A stretch of 64,000 bases of DNA from Fasciola hepatica (Eukaryota > Platyhelminthes > Trematoda > Plagiorchiida > Fasciolidae). Positions 10,705 to 24,241 of this stretch are shown here, piece after piece. The notes beneath the pieces are model-generated. The model had not been told where the DNA came from and made no database searches. It worked only from the letters and a program-made list of their open reading frames with translations. The stretch covers positions 1,302,001 to 1,366,000 of the forward strand of contig CANUEZ040000206.1 in assembly GCA_948099385.1 (NCBI GenBank). Direction: 5' to 3'. The position numbers were made by a program, and so were the translations under genes. Position 1 is the stretch's first letter, and every line of letters begins with the position of its first letter.

Positions 10705-13700
10705 TTGTGGTTTGGGTGTTCGACTGACATTCGTTCACCCCAACCCTTGTTCGTGTCTCCGAGTGGGTTCTGTCCATGTGCAATGCTCATGATTCCCTTA
10801 GCGGATCAAACAGCTGTACAGTGCTTCCATAATTTTCAATGGTCAGTTCAGTGTTCAAGCTGCATGGAGAATCATATTATACAAATCTACTCTGCTACTG
10901 CTCTATTGCATTGTATGAGCAATCTGTGTGGATTGTTCATAAGGGAATGCCTTGGTTTTACTTAGGCCCATAAATAGAGAAGTGATGGAACATAGGATTG
11001 GATCGGTGTGCGAGAATTTGGTTGTTACCGTTCAAAGCGAATGCGAAAGCCGAAGCCAATTTGGGGATTGTGCTATATCATGTAGTGTATATGTTGAACA
11101 AAGCGTTGAGACCCATATCGGATAGCCTTGTGGTTTGGGTGTTCGACTGACATTCGTTCACCCCAACCCTTGTTCGTGTCTCCGAGTGGGCTCTGTCCAT
11201 GTGCAATGCTCATGATTCCCTTAGCGGATCAAACAGCTGTACAGTGCTTCCATAATTTTTCAATGGTCAGTTCAGTGTTCAAGCTGCATGGAGAATCATA
11301 TTATACAAATCTACTCTGCTACTGCTCTATTGCATTGTATGAGCAATCTGTGTGGATTGTTCATAAGGGAATGCCTTGGTTTTACTTGGGCCCATAAATA
11401 GAGAAGTGATGGAACATAGGATTGAATCGGTGTGCGAGAATTTGGTTGTTACCATTCAAAGCGAATGCGAAAGCCGAAGCCAATTTTGGGATTGTGCTAT
11501 ATCACGTAGTGTATATGTTGAACAAAGCGTTGAGACCCATATGGGATAGCCTTGTGGTTTGGGTGTTCGACTGACATTCGTTCACCCCAACCCTTGTTCG
11601 TGTCTCCGAGTGGGTTCTGTCCATGTGCAATGCTCATCATTCCCTTAGCGGATCAAACAGCTGTACAGTGCTTCCATAATTTTCAATGGTCAGTTCAGTG
11701 TTCAAGCTGCATGGAGAATCATATTATACAAATCTACTCTGCTACTGCTCTATTGCATTGTATGAGCAATCTGTGTGAATTGTTCATAAGGGAATGCCTT
11801 GGTTTTACTCAGGCCCATAAATAGAGAAGTGATGGAACATAGGATTGGATCGGTGTGCGAGAATTTGGTTGTTACCGTTCAAAGCGAAAGCGAACGCCGA
11901 AGCCAGTTTGGGGATTGTGCTATATCATGTAGTGTATATGTTGAACAAAGCGTTGAGACCCATATCGGATAGCCTTGTGGTTTGGGTGTTCGACTGACAT
12001 TCGTTCACCCCAACCCTTGTTCGTGTCTCCGAGTGGGCTCTGTCCATGTGCAATGCTCATCATTCCCTTAGCGGATCAAACAGCTGTACAGTGCTTCCAT
12101 AATTTTCAATGGTCAGTTCCGTGGTCAAGCTGCATGGAGAAACATATTATGCAAATGTACTCTGCTACTGCTCTATTGCATTGTATGAGCAATCTGTGTG
12201 GATTGTTCATAAGGGAATGCCTTGGTTTTACTTAGGCCCATAAATAGAGAAGTGATGGAACATAGGATTGGATCGGTGTGCGAGAATTTGGTTGTTACCG
12301 TTCAAAGCGAAAGCGAAAGCCGAAGCCAATTTGGGGATTGTGCTATATCATATAGTGTATATGTTGAACAAAGCGTTGAGACCCATATCGGATAGCCTTG
12401 TGGTTTGGGTGTTCGACTGACATTCGTTCACCCCAACCCTTGTTCGTGTCTCCGAGTGGGTTCTGTCCATGTGCAATGCTCATGATTCCCTTAGCGGATC
12501 AAACAGCTGTACAGTGCTTCCATAATTTTCAATGGTCAGTTCAGTGTTCAAGCTGCATGGAGAATCATATTATACAAATCTACTCTGCTACTGCTCTATT
12601 GCATTGTATGAGCAATCTGTGTGGATTGTTCATAAGGGAATGCCTTGGTTTTACTTAGGCCCATAAATAGAGAAGTGATGGAACATAGGATTGGTTTGGT
12701 GTGCGAGAATTTGGTTGTTACCATTCAAAGCGAAAGCGAACGCCGAAGCCAATTTGGGGATTGTGCTATATCATGTAGTGTATATGTAGAACAAAGCGTT
12801 GAGACCCATATCGGATAGCCTTGTGGTTTGGGTGTTCGACTGACATTCGTTCACCCCAACCCTTGTTCGTGTCTCCGAGTGGGCTCTGTCCATGTGCAAT
12901 GCTCATGATTCCCTTAGCGGATCAAACAGCTGTACAGTGCTTCCATAATTTTCAATGGTCAGTTCAGTGTTCAAGCTGCATGGAGAATCATATTATACAA
13001 ATCTACTCTGCTACTGCTCTATTGCATTGTATGAGCAATCTGTGTGGATTGTTCATAAGGGAATGCCTTGGTTTTACTTAGGCCCATAAATAGAGAAGTG
13101 ATGGAACATAGGATTGGATCGGTGTGCGAGAATTTGGTTGTTACCATTCAAAGCGAAAGCGAAAGCCGAAGCCAATTTGGGGATTGTGCTATATCATGTA
13201 GTGTATATGTTGAACAAAGCGTTGAGACCCATATCGGATAGCCTTGTGGTTTGGGTGTTCGAATGACATTCGTTCACCCCAACCTTTGTGAGTGTCCCCG
13301 TATGGGTTCTGTCCATGTGCAATGCTCATGATTCCCTTAGCGGATCAAACAGCTGTACAGTGCTTCCATAATTTTCAATGGTCAGTTCAGTGTTCAAGCT
13401 GCATGGAGAATCATATTATACAATTCTACTCTGCTACTGCTCTATTGCATTGTATGAGCAATCTGTGTAGATTGTTCATAAGGGAATGCCTTGGTTTTAC
13501 TTAGGCCCATAAATAGAGAAGTGATGGAACATAGGATTGAATCGGTGTGCGAGAATTTGGTTGTTACCGTTCAAAGCGAAAGCGAAAGCCGAAGCCAATT
13601 TGGAGATTGTGCTATATCATGTAGTGTATATGTTGAACAAAGCGTTGAGACCCATATCGGATAGCCTTGTGGTTTGGGTGTTCGAATGACATTCGTTCAC

Positions 13701-14512
13701 CCCAACCCTTGTTCGTGTCTCCGAGTGGGCTCTGTCCATGTGCAATGCTCATGATTCCCTTAGCGGATCAAACAGCTGTACAGTGCTTCCATAATTTTCA
13801 ATGGTCAGTTCAGTGTTCAAGCTGCATGGAGAATCATATTATACAAATCTACTCTGCTACTGCTCTATTGCATTGTATGAGCAATCTGTGTGGATTGTTC
13901 ATAAGGGAATGCCTTGGTTTTACTTAGGCCCATAAATAGAGAAGTGATGGAACATAGGATTTGATCGGTGTGCTAGAATTTGGTTGTTACCGTTCAAAGC
14001 GAAAGCGAAAGCCGAAGCCAATTTGGGGATTGTGCTATATCATATAGTGTGTATGTTGAACAAAGCGTTGAGACCCATATCGGATAGCCTTGTGGTTTGG
14101 GTGTTCGACTGACATTCGTTCACCCCAACCCTCGTTCGTGTCTCCGAGTGGGTTCTGTCCATGTGCAATGCTCATGTTACCCTTAGCGGATCAAACAGCT
14201 GTTCAGTGCTTCCATAATTTTCAATGGTCAGTTCAGTGTTCAAGCTGCATGGAGAATCATATTATACAAATCTACTCTGCTACTGCTCTATTGCATTGTA
14301 TGAGCAATCTGTGTGGATTGTTCATAAGGGAATGCCTTGGTTTTACTTAGGCCCATAAATAGAGAAGTGATGGAACATAGGATTGAATCGGTGTGCGAGA
14401 ATTTGGTTGTTACCATTCAAAGCGAATGCGAAAGCCGAAGCCAATTTGGGGATTGTGCTATATCATGTAGTGTATATGTTGAACAAAGCGTTGAGACCCA
14501 TATCGGATAGCC
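10705..14512 (+). repeat. Nine-monomer higher-order repeat, copy 2 (3,808 bp)
   Basis: This is the adjacent tandem copy of the block at 6897-10704. It differs by scattered substitutions. For example, the hexamer tract near 9345 reads gcgaatgcgaacgcc while its partner near 13153 reads gcgaaagcgaaagcc, and 14177 and 14201 carry private changes. The +1 T unit opening the second position of the block (7320 and 11128) is preserved. Confidence 0.88.
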
Positions 14513-17050
14513 TTGTGGTTTGGGTGTTCGACTGACATTCGTTCACCCCAACCTTTGTAAGTGTCCCCGTATGGGCTCTGTCCATGTGCAATGCTCATGA
14601 TTCCCTTAGCGGATCAAACAGCTGTAAAGTGCTTCCATAAATTTCAATGGTCAGTTCAGTGTTCAAGCTGCATGGAGAATCATATTATACAAATCTACTC
14701 TGCTACTGCTCTATTGCATTGTATGAGCAATCTGTGTGGATTGTTCATAAGGGAATGCCTTGGTTTTACTTAGGCCCATAAATAGAGAAGTGGTGGAACA
14801 AAGGATTGGATCGGTGTGCGAGAATTTGGTTGTTACCATTCAAAGCGAATGCGAAAGCCGAAGCCAATTTGGGGATTGTGCTATATCACGTAGTGTATAT
14901 GTTGAACAAAGCGTTCAGACCCATATCGGATAGCCTTGTGGTTTGGGTGTTCGACTGACATTCGTTCACCCCAACCCTTGTTCGTGTCTCCGAGTGGGTT
15001 CTGTCCATGTGCAATGCTCATGATTCCCTTAGCGGATCAAACAGCTGTACAGTGCTTCCATAATTTTCAATGGTCAGTTCCGTGGTCAAGCTGCATGGAG
15101 AATCAAATTATACAAATCTACTCTGCTACTGCTCTATTGCATTGTATGAGCAATCAGTGTGGATTGTTCAAAAGGGAATGCCTTGGTTTTACTTAGGCCC
15201 ATAAATAGAGAAGTGGTGGAACAAAGGATTGGATCGGTGTGCGAGAATTTGGTTGTTACCATTCAAAGCGAATGCGAAAGCCGAAGCCAATTTGGGGATT
15301 GTGCTATATCATATAGTGTATATGTTGAACAAAGCGTTGAGACCCATATCGGATAGCCTTGTGGTTTGGGTGTTCGACTGACATTCGTTCACCCCAACCC
15401 TTGTTCGTGTCTCCGAGTGGGCTCTGTCCATGTGCAATGCTCATGATTCCATTAGCGGATCAAACAGCTGTACAGTGCTTCCATAATTTTCAATGGTCAG
15501 TTCCGTGGTCAAGCTGCATGGAGAAACATATTATACAAATCTACTCTGCTACTGCTCTATTGCATTGTATGAGCAATCTGTGTGGATTGTTCATAAGGGA
15601 ATGCCTTGGTTTTACTTAGGCCCATAAATAGAGAAGTGATGGAACATAGGATTGGATCGGTGTGCGAGAATTTGGTTGTTACCATTCAAAGCGAAAGCGA
15701 AAGCCGAAGCCAATTTGGGGATTGTGCTATATCATGTAGTGTATATCTTGAACAAAGCGTTCAGACCCATATCGGATAGCCTTGTGGTTTGGGTGTTCGA
15801 CTGACATTCGTTCACCCCAACCCTTGTTCGTGTCTCCGAGTGGGCTCTGTCCATGTGCAATGCTCATCATTCCATTAGCGGATCAAACAGCTGTACAGTG
15901 CTTCCATAATTTCCAATGGTCAGTTCAGTGTTCAAGCTGCATGGAGAATCATATTATACAAATCTACTCTGCTACTGCTCTATTGCATTGTATGAGCAAT
16001 CTGTGTGGATTGTTCATAAGGGAATGCCTTGGTTTTACTTAGGCCCATAAATAGAGAAGTGATTTAACATAGGATTGGTTTGGTGTGCGAGAATTTGGTT
16101 GTTACCATTCAAAGCGAAAGCGAAAGCCGAATCCAATTTGGGGATTGTGCTATATCATGTAGTGTATATGTTGAACAAAGCGTTGAGACCCATATCGGAT
16201 AGCCTTGTGGTTTGGGTGTTCGAATGACATTCGTTCACCCCAACCCTTGTTCGTGTCTCCGAGTGGGCTCTGTCCATGTGCAATGCTCATGATTCCCTTA
16301 GCGGATCAAACAGCTGTACAGTGCTTCCATAATTTTCAATGGTCAGTTCAGTGTTCAAGCTGCATGGAGAATCATATTATACAAATCTACTCTGCTACTG
16401 CTCTATTGCATTGTATGAGCAATCTGTGTGGATTGTTCATAAGGGAATGCCTTGGTTTTACTTAGGCCCATAAATAGAGAAGTGATGGAACATAGGATTG
16501 GATCGGTGTGCGAGAATTTGGTTGTTACCGTTCAAAGCGAAAGCGAAAGCCGAAGCCAATTTGGGGATTGTGCTATATCATGTAGTGTATATGTTGAACA
16601 AAGCGTTGAGACCCATATCGGATAGCCTTGTGGTTTGGGTGTTCGACTGACATTCGTTCACCCCAACCCTTGTTCGTGTCTCCGAGTGGGTTCTGTCCAT
16701 GTGCAATGCTCATGATTCCCTTAGCGGATCAAACAGCTGTACAGTGTTTCCATAATTTTCAATGGTCAGTTCAGTGTTCAAGCTGCATGGAGAATCATAT
16801 TATACAAATCTACTCTGCTACTGCTCTATTGCATTGTATGAGCAATCTGTGTGGATTGTTCATAAGGGAATGCCTTGGTTTTACTTAGGCCCATAAATAG
16901 AGAAGTGATGGAACATAGGATTGGATCGGTGTGCGAGAATTTGGTTGTTACCATTCAAAGCGAATGCGAAAGCCGAAGCCAATTTGCGGATTGTGCTATG
17001 TCATATAGTGTATATGTTGAACAAAGCGTTGAGACCCATATCGGATAGCC

Positions 17051-20000
17051 TTGTGGTTTGTATGTTCGACTGACATTCGTTCACCCCAACCCTTGTTCGT
17101 GTCTCCGAGTTGGCTCTGTCCATGTGCAATGCTCATCATTCCCTTAGCGGATCAAACAGCTGTACAGTGCTTCCATAATTTTCAATGGTCATTTCAGTGG
17201 TCAACCTGCATGGAGAAACAAATTATACAAATCTACTCTGCTACTGCTCTATTGCATTGTATGAGCAATCTGTGTGGATTGTTCATAAGGGAATGCCTTG
17301 GTTTTACTTAGGCCCATAAATAGAGAAGTGATGGAACATAGGATTGGATCGGTGTGCGAGAATTTGGTTGTTACCGTTCAAAGCGAAAGCGAAAGCCGAA
17401 GCCAATTTGGGGATTGTGCTATATCATATTGTGTATATGTTGAACAAAGCGTTGAGACCCATATCGGATAGCCTTGTGGTTTGGGTGTTCGACTGACAAT
17501 CGTTCACCCCAACCCTTGTTCGTGTCTCCGAGTGGGCTCTGTCCATGTGCAATGCTCATGATTCCATTAGCGGATCAAACAGCTGTACAGTGCTTCCATA
17601 ATTTTCAATGGTCAGTTCAGTGTTCAAGCTGCATGGAGAATCATATTATACAAATCTACTCTGCTACTGCTCTATTGCATTGTATGAGCAATCTGTGTGG
17701 ATTGTTCATAAGGGAATGCCTTGGTTTTACTTAGGCCCATAAATAGAGAAGTGATGGAACATAGGATTGGATCGGTGTGCGAGAATTTGGTTGTTACCGT
17801 TCAAAGCGAAAGCGAAAGCCGAAGCCAATTTGGGGATTGTGCTATATCATGTAGTGTATATGTTGAACAAATCGTTGAGACCCATATCGGATAGCCTTGT
17901 GGTTTGGGTGTTCGACTGACATTCGTTCACCCCAACCCTTGTTCGTGTCTCCGAGTGGGCTCTGTCCATGTGCAATGCTCATGATTCCCTTAGCGGATCA
18001 AACAGCTGTACAGTGCTTCCATAATTTCCAATGGTCAGTTCAGTGTTCAAGCTGCATGGAGAATCATATTATACAAATCTACTCTGCTACTGCTCTATTG
18101 CATTGTATGAGCAATCTGTGTGGATTGTTCATAAGGGAATGCCTTGGTTTTATTTAGGCCCATAAATAGAGAAGTGATGGAACATAGGATTGGATCGGTG
18201 TGCGAGAATTTGGTTGTTACCGTTCAAAGCGAAAGCGAAAGCCGAAGCCAATTTGGGGATTGTGCTATATCATATAGTGTATATGTTGAACAAAGCGTTG
18301 AGACCCATATCGGATAGCCTTGTGGTTTGGGTGTTCGACTGACATTCGTTCACCCCAACCCTTGTTCGTGTCTCCGAGTGGGCTCTGTCCATGTGCAATG
18401 CTCATGATTCCCTTAGCGGATCAAACAGCTGTACAGTGTTTCCATAATTTTCAATGGTCAGTTCAGTGTTCAAGCTGCATGGAGAATCATATTATACAAA
18501 TCTACTCTGCTACTGCTCTATTGCATTGTATGAGCAATCTGTGTGGATTGTTCATAAGGGAATGCCTTGGTTTTACTTAGGCCCATAAATAGAGAAGTGA
18601 TGGAACATAGGATTGGTTTGGTGTGCGAGAATTTGGTTGTTACCATTCAAAGCGAATGCGAAAGCCGAAGCCAATTTGGGGATTGTGCTATGTCATATAG
18701 TGTATATGTTGAACAAAGCGTTGAGACCCATATCGGATAGCCTTGTGGTTTGTATGTTCGACTGACATTCGTTCACCCCAACCCTTGTTCGTGTCTCCGA
18801 GTTGGCTCTGTCCATGTGCAATGCTCATCATTCCCTTAGCGGATCAAACAGCTGTACAGTGCTTCCATAATTTTCAATGGTCATTTCAGTGGTCAAGTTG
18901 CATGGAGAAACAAATTATACAAATCTACTCTGCTACTGCTCTATTGCATTGTATGAGCAATCTGTGTGGATTGTTCATAAGGGAATGCCTTGGTTTTACT
19001 TAGGCCCATAAATAGAGAAGTGATGGAACATAGGATTGGATCGGTGTGCGAGAATTTGGTTGTTACCGTTCAAAGCGAAAGCGAAAGCCGAAGCCAATTT
19101 GGGGATTGTGCTATATCATATAGTGTATATGTTGAACAAAGCGTTGAGACCCATATCGGATAGCCTTGTGGTTTGGGTGTTCGACTGACATTCGTTCACC
19201 CCAACCCTTGTTCGTGTCTCCGAGTGGGCTCTGTCCATGTGCAATGCTCATCATTCCCTTAGCGGATCAAACAGCTGTACAGTGCTTCCATAATTTCCAA
19301 TGGTCAGTTCAGTGTTCAAGCTGCATGGAGAATCATATTATACAAATCTACTCTGCTACTGCTCTATTGCATTGTATGAGCAATCTGTGTGGATTGTTCA
19401 TAAGGGAATGCCTTGGTTTTACTCAGGCCCATAAATAGAGAAGTGATGGAACATAGGATTGGATCGGTGTGCGAGAATTTGGTTGTTACCGTTCAAAGCG
19501 AAAGCGAAAGCCGAAGCCAATTTGGGGATTGTGCTATATCATATAGTGTATATGTTGAACAAAGCGTTGAGACCCATATCGGATAGCCTTGTGGTTTGGG
19601 TGTTCGACTGACATTCGTTCACCCCAACCCTTGTTCGTGTCTCCGAGTGGGTTCTGTCCATGTGCAATGCTCATGATTCCATTAGCGGATCAAACAGCTG
19701 TACAGTGTTTCCATAATTTTCAATGGTCAGTTCAGTGTTCAAGCTGCATGGAGAATCATATTATACAAATCTACTCTGCTACTGCTCTATTGCATTGTAT
19801 GAGCAATCTGTGTGGATTGTTCATAAGGGAATGCCTTGGTTTTACTTAGGCCCATAAATAGAGAAGTGATGGAACATAGGATTGGTTTGGTGTGCGAGAA
19901 TTTGGTTGTTACCATTCAAAGCGAATGCGAAAGCCGAAGCCAATTTGGGGATTGTGCTATGTCATATAGTGTATATGTTGAACAAAGCGTTGAGACCCAT

Positions 20001-21280
20001 ATCGGATAGCCTTGTGGTTTGTATGTTCGACTGACATTCGTTCACCCCAACCCTTGTTCGTGTCTCCGAGTTGGCTCTGTCCATGTGCAATGCTCATCAT
20101 TCCCTTAGCGGATCAAACAGCTGTACAGTGCTTCCATAATTTTCAATGGTCATTTCAGTGGTCAAGCTGCATGGAGAAACAAATTATACAAATCTACTCT
20201 GCTACTGCTCTATTGCATTGTATGAGCAATCTGTGTGGATTGTTCATAAGGGAATGCCTTGGTTTTACTTAGGCCCATAAATAGAGAAGTGATGGAACAT
20301 AGGATTGGATCGGTGTGCGAGAATTTGGTTGTTACCGTTCAAAGCGAAAGCGAAAGCCGAAGCCAATTTGGGGATTGTGCTATATCATATAGTGTATATG
20401 TTGAACAAAGCGTTGAGACCCATATCGGATAGCCTTGTGGTTTGGGTGTTCGACTGACATTCGTTCACCCCAACCCTTGTTCGTGTCTCCGAGTGGGTTC
20501 TGTCCATGTGCAATGCTCATGATTCCCTTAGCGGATCAAACAGCTGTACAGTGCTTCCATAATTTTCAATGGTCAGTTCAGTGTTCAAGCTGCATGGAGA
20601 ATCATATTATACAAATCTACTCTGCTACTGCTCTATTGCATTGTATGAGCAATCTGTGTGGATTGTTCATAAGGGAATGCCTTGGTTTTACTTAGGCCCA
20701 TAAATAGAGAAGTGATGGAACATAGGATTGGATCGGTGTGCGAGAATTTGGTTGTTACCATTCAAAGCGAAAGCGAAAGCCGAATCCAATTTGGGGATTG
20801 TGCTATATCATGTAGTGTATATGTTGAACAAAGCGTTGAGACCCATATCGGATAGCCTTGTGGTTTGGGTGTTCGACTGACAATCGTTCACCCCAACCCT
20901 TGTTCGTGTCTCCGAGTGGGCTCTGTCCATGTGCAATGCTCATGATTCCATTAGCGGATCAAACAGCTGTACAGTGCTTCCATAATTTTCAATGGTCAGT
21001 TCAGTGTTCAAGCTGCATGGAGAATCATATTATACAAATCTACTCTGCTACTGCTCTATTGCATTGTATGAGCAATCTGTGTGGATTGTTCATAAGGGAA
21101 TGCCTTGGTTTTACTTAGGCCCATAAATAGAGAAGTGATGGAACATAGGATTGGATCGGTGTGCGAGAATTTGGTTGTTACCATTCAAAGCGAAAGCGAA
21201 AGCCGAAGGCGATTTGGGGATTGTGCTATATCATGTAGTGTATATGTTGAACAAAGCGTTGAGACCCATATCGGATAGCC
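17051..21280 (+). repeat. Mixed higher-order block marked by 'gtttgtatgttcg' units
   Basis: Units 17051, 18743 and 20012 share 'gtttgtatgttcg', 'gagttggctctg', 'catcattccc' and 'gtcatttcagtgg'. They are spaced four and three monomers apart (1,692 and 1,269 bp). Units 17474 and 20858 share 'gacaatcgttc', eight monomers apart. Around 18.3-20.6 kb a three-monomer period is visible but not perfect. The pattern suggests repeated exchanges of different step sizes. Confidence 0.75.
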
Positions 21281-24241
21281 TTGTGGTTTGGGTGTTCGAC
21301 TGACATTCGTTCACCCCAACCCTTGTTCGTGTCTCCGAATGGGCTCTGTCCATGTGCAATGCTCATGATTCCCTTAGCGGATCAAACAGCTGTACAGTGC
21401 TTCCATAATTTCCAATGGTCAGTTCAGTGTTCAAGCTGCATGGAGAATCATATTACACAAATCTACTCTGCTACTGCTCTATTGCATTGTATGAGCAATC
21501 TGTGTGGATTGTTCATAAGGGAATGCCTTGGTTTTACTTAGGCCCATAAATAGAGAAGTGATGGAACATAGGATTGGATCGGTGTGCGAGAATTTGATTG
21601 TTACCGTCCAAAGCAAATGCGGAATTCGAAGCCAATTTGAGGATTGTGCTATATCATGTAGTGTATATGTTGAACAAAGCTTTGAGACCCATATCGGATA
21701 GCCTTGTGGTTTGGGTGTTCGACTGACATTCGTTCACCCCAACCCTTGTTAGTGTCTCCGAGTGAGCTCTGTCCATGTGCAATGCTCATGATTCCCTTAG
21801 CGGATCAAACAGCTGTAAAGTGCTTCCATAAATTTCAATGGTCAGTTTCGTGGTCAAGCTGCATGGAGAAACATATTATACAAATCTACTCTGCTACTGC
21901 TCTATTGCATTGTATGAGCAATCTGTGTGGATTGTTCATAAGGGAATGCCTTGGTTTTACTTAGGCCCATAAATAGAGAAGTGATGGAACATAGGATTGG
22001 ATCGGTGTGCGAGAATTTGGTTGTTACCATTCAAAGCGAAAGCGAAAGCCGAAGGCGATTTGGGGATTGTGCTATATCATGTAGTGTATATGTTGAACAA
22101 ATCGTTGAGACCCATATCGGATAGCCTTGTGGTTTGGGTGTTCGACTGACATTCGTTCACCCCAACCCTTGTTCGTGTCTCCGAGTGGGTTCTGTCCATG
22201 TGCAATGCTCATGATTCCCTTAGCGGATCAAACAGCTGTACAGTGCTTCCATAATTTTCAATGGTCAGTTTCGTGGTCAAGCTGCATGGAGAATCAAATT
22301 ATACAAATCTACTCTGCTACTGCTCTATTGCATTGTATGAGCAATCTGTGTGGATTGTTCATAAGGGAATGCCTTGGTTTTACTTAGGCCCATAAATAGA
22401 GAAGTGGTGGAACAAAGGATTGGATCGGTGTGCGAGAATTTGGTTGTTACCATTCAAAGCGAATGCGAAAGCCGAAGCCAATTTGGGGATTGTGCTATAT
22501 CATGTAGTGTATATGTTGAACAAAGCGTTGAGACCCATATGGGATAGCCTTGTGGTTTGGGTGTTCGACTGACATTCGTTCACCCCAACCCTTGTTCGTG
22601 TCTCCGAGTGGGCTCTGTCCATGTGCAATGCTCATGATTCCATTAGCGGATCAAACAGCTGTACAGTGCTTCCATAATATTCAATGGTCAGTTCCGTGGT
22701 CAAGCTGCATGGAGAAACATATTATACAAATCTACTCTGCTACTGCTCTATTGCATTGTATGAGCAATCTGTGTGGATTGTTCATAAGGGAATGCCTTGG
22801 TTTTACTTAGGCCCATAAATAGAGAAGTGATGGAACATAGGATTGGATCGGTGTGCGAGAATTTGGTTGTTACCATTCAAAGCGAAAGCGAAAGCCGAAT
22901 CCAATTTGGGGATTGTGCTATATCATGTAGTGTATATGTTGAACAAAGCGTTGAGACCCATATCGGATAGCCTTGTGGTTTGGGTGTTCGAATGACATTC
23001 GTTCACCCCAACCCTTGTTCGTGTCTCCGAGTGGGTTCTGTCCATGTGCAATGCTCATGATTCCCTTAGCGGATCAAACAGCTGTACAGTGCTTCCATAA
23101 TTTTCAATGGTCAGTTTCGTGGTCAAGCTGCATGGAGAATCAAATTATACAAATCTACTCTGCTACTGCTCTATTGCATTGTATGAGCAATCAGTGTGGA
23201 TTGTTCAAAAGGGAATGCCTTGGTTTTACTTAGGCCCATAAATAGAGAAGTGGTGGAACAAAGGATTGGATCGGTGTGCGAGAATTTGGTTGTTACCATT
23301 CAAAGCGAATGCGAAAGCCGAAGCCAATTTGGGGATTGTGCTATATCATATAGTGTATATGTTGAACAAAGCGTTGAGACCCATATGGGATAGCCTTGTG
23401 GTTTGGGTGTTCGACTGACATTCGTTCACCCCAACCCTTGTTCGTGTCTCCGAGTGGGCTCTGTCCATGTGCAATGCTCATGATTCCCTTAGCGGATCAA
23501 ACAGCTGTACAGTGCTTCCATAATTTTCAATGGTCAGTTCCGTGGTCAAGCTGCATGGAGAAACATATTATACAAATCTACTCTGCTACTGCTCTATTGC
23601 ATTGTATGAGCAATCTGTGTGGATTGTTCATAAGGGAATGCCTTGGTTTTACTTGGGCCCATAAATAGAGAAGTGATGGAACATAGGATTGGATCGGTGT
23701 GCGAGAATTTGGTTGTTACCGTTCAAAGCGAAAGCGAAAGCCGAAGGCGATTTGTGGATTGTGCTATATCATGTAGTGTATATGTTGAACAAAGCGTTGA
23801 GACCCATATCGGATAGCCTCGTGGTTTGGGTGTTCGACTGACATTCGTTCACCCCAACCCTTGTTCGTGTCTCCGAGTGGGCTCTGTCCATGTGCAATGC
23901 TCATGATTCCATTAGCGGATCAAACAGCTGTACAGTGCTTCCATAAATTTCAATGGTCAGTTCAGTGTTCAAGCTGCATGGAGAATCATATTATACAAAT
24001 CTACTCTGCTACTGCTCTATTGCATTGTATGAGCAATCTGTGTTGATTGTTCATAAGGGAATGCCTTGGTTTTACTAAGGCCCATAAATAGAGAAGTGAT
24101 GAAACATAGGATTGGATCGGTGTGCGAGAATTTGGTTGTTACCGTTCAAAGCGAAAGCGAAAGCCGAATCCAATTTGGGGATTGTGCTATATCATGTAGT
24201 GTATATGTTGAACAAAGCGTTGAGACCCATATCGGATAGCC

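Larger units (their letters stand above)
1817..11551 (+). repeat. Domain containing the +1 T monomer subtype (424 bp)
   Basis: Units starting at 1817, 3087, 3934, 4358, 7320 and 11128 carry one additional T in 'cataatttttcaatgg' and are 424 bp long. I saw this subtype only in the first 11.6 kb. The extra base shifts the reading frame of the recurrent short open frame without any sign of compensation. Confidence 0.85.
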
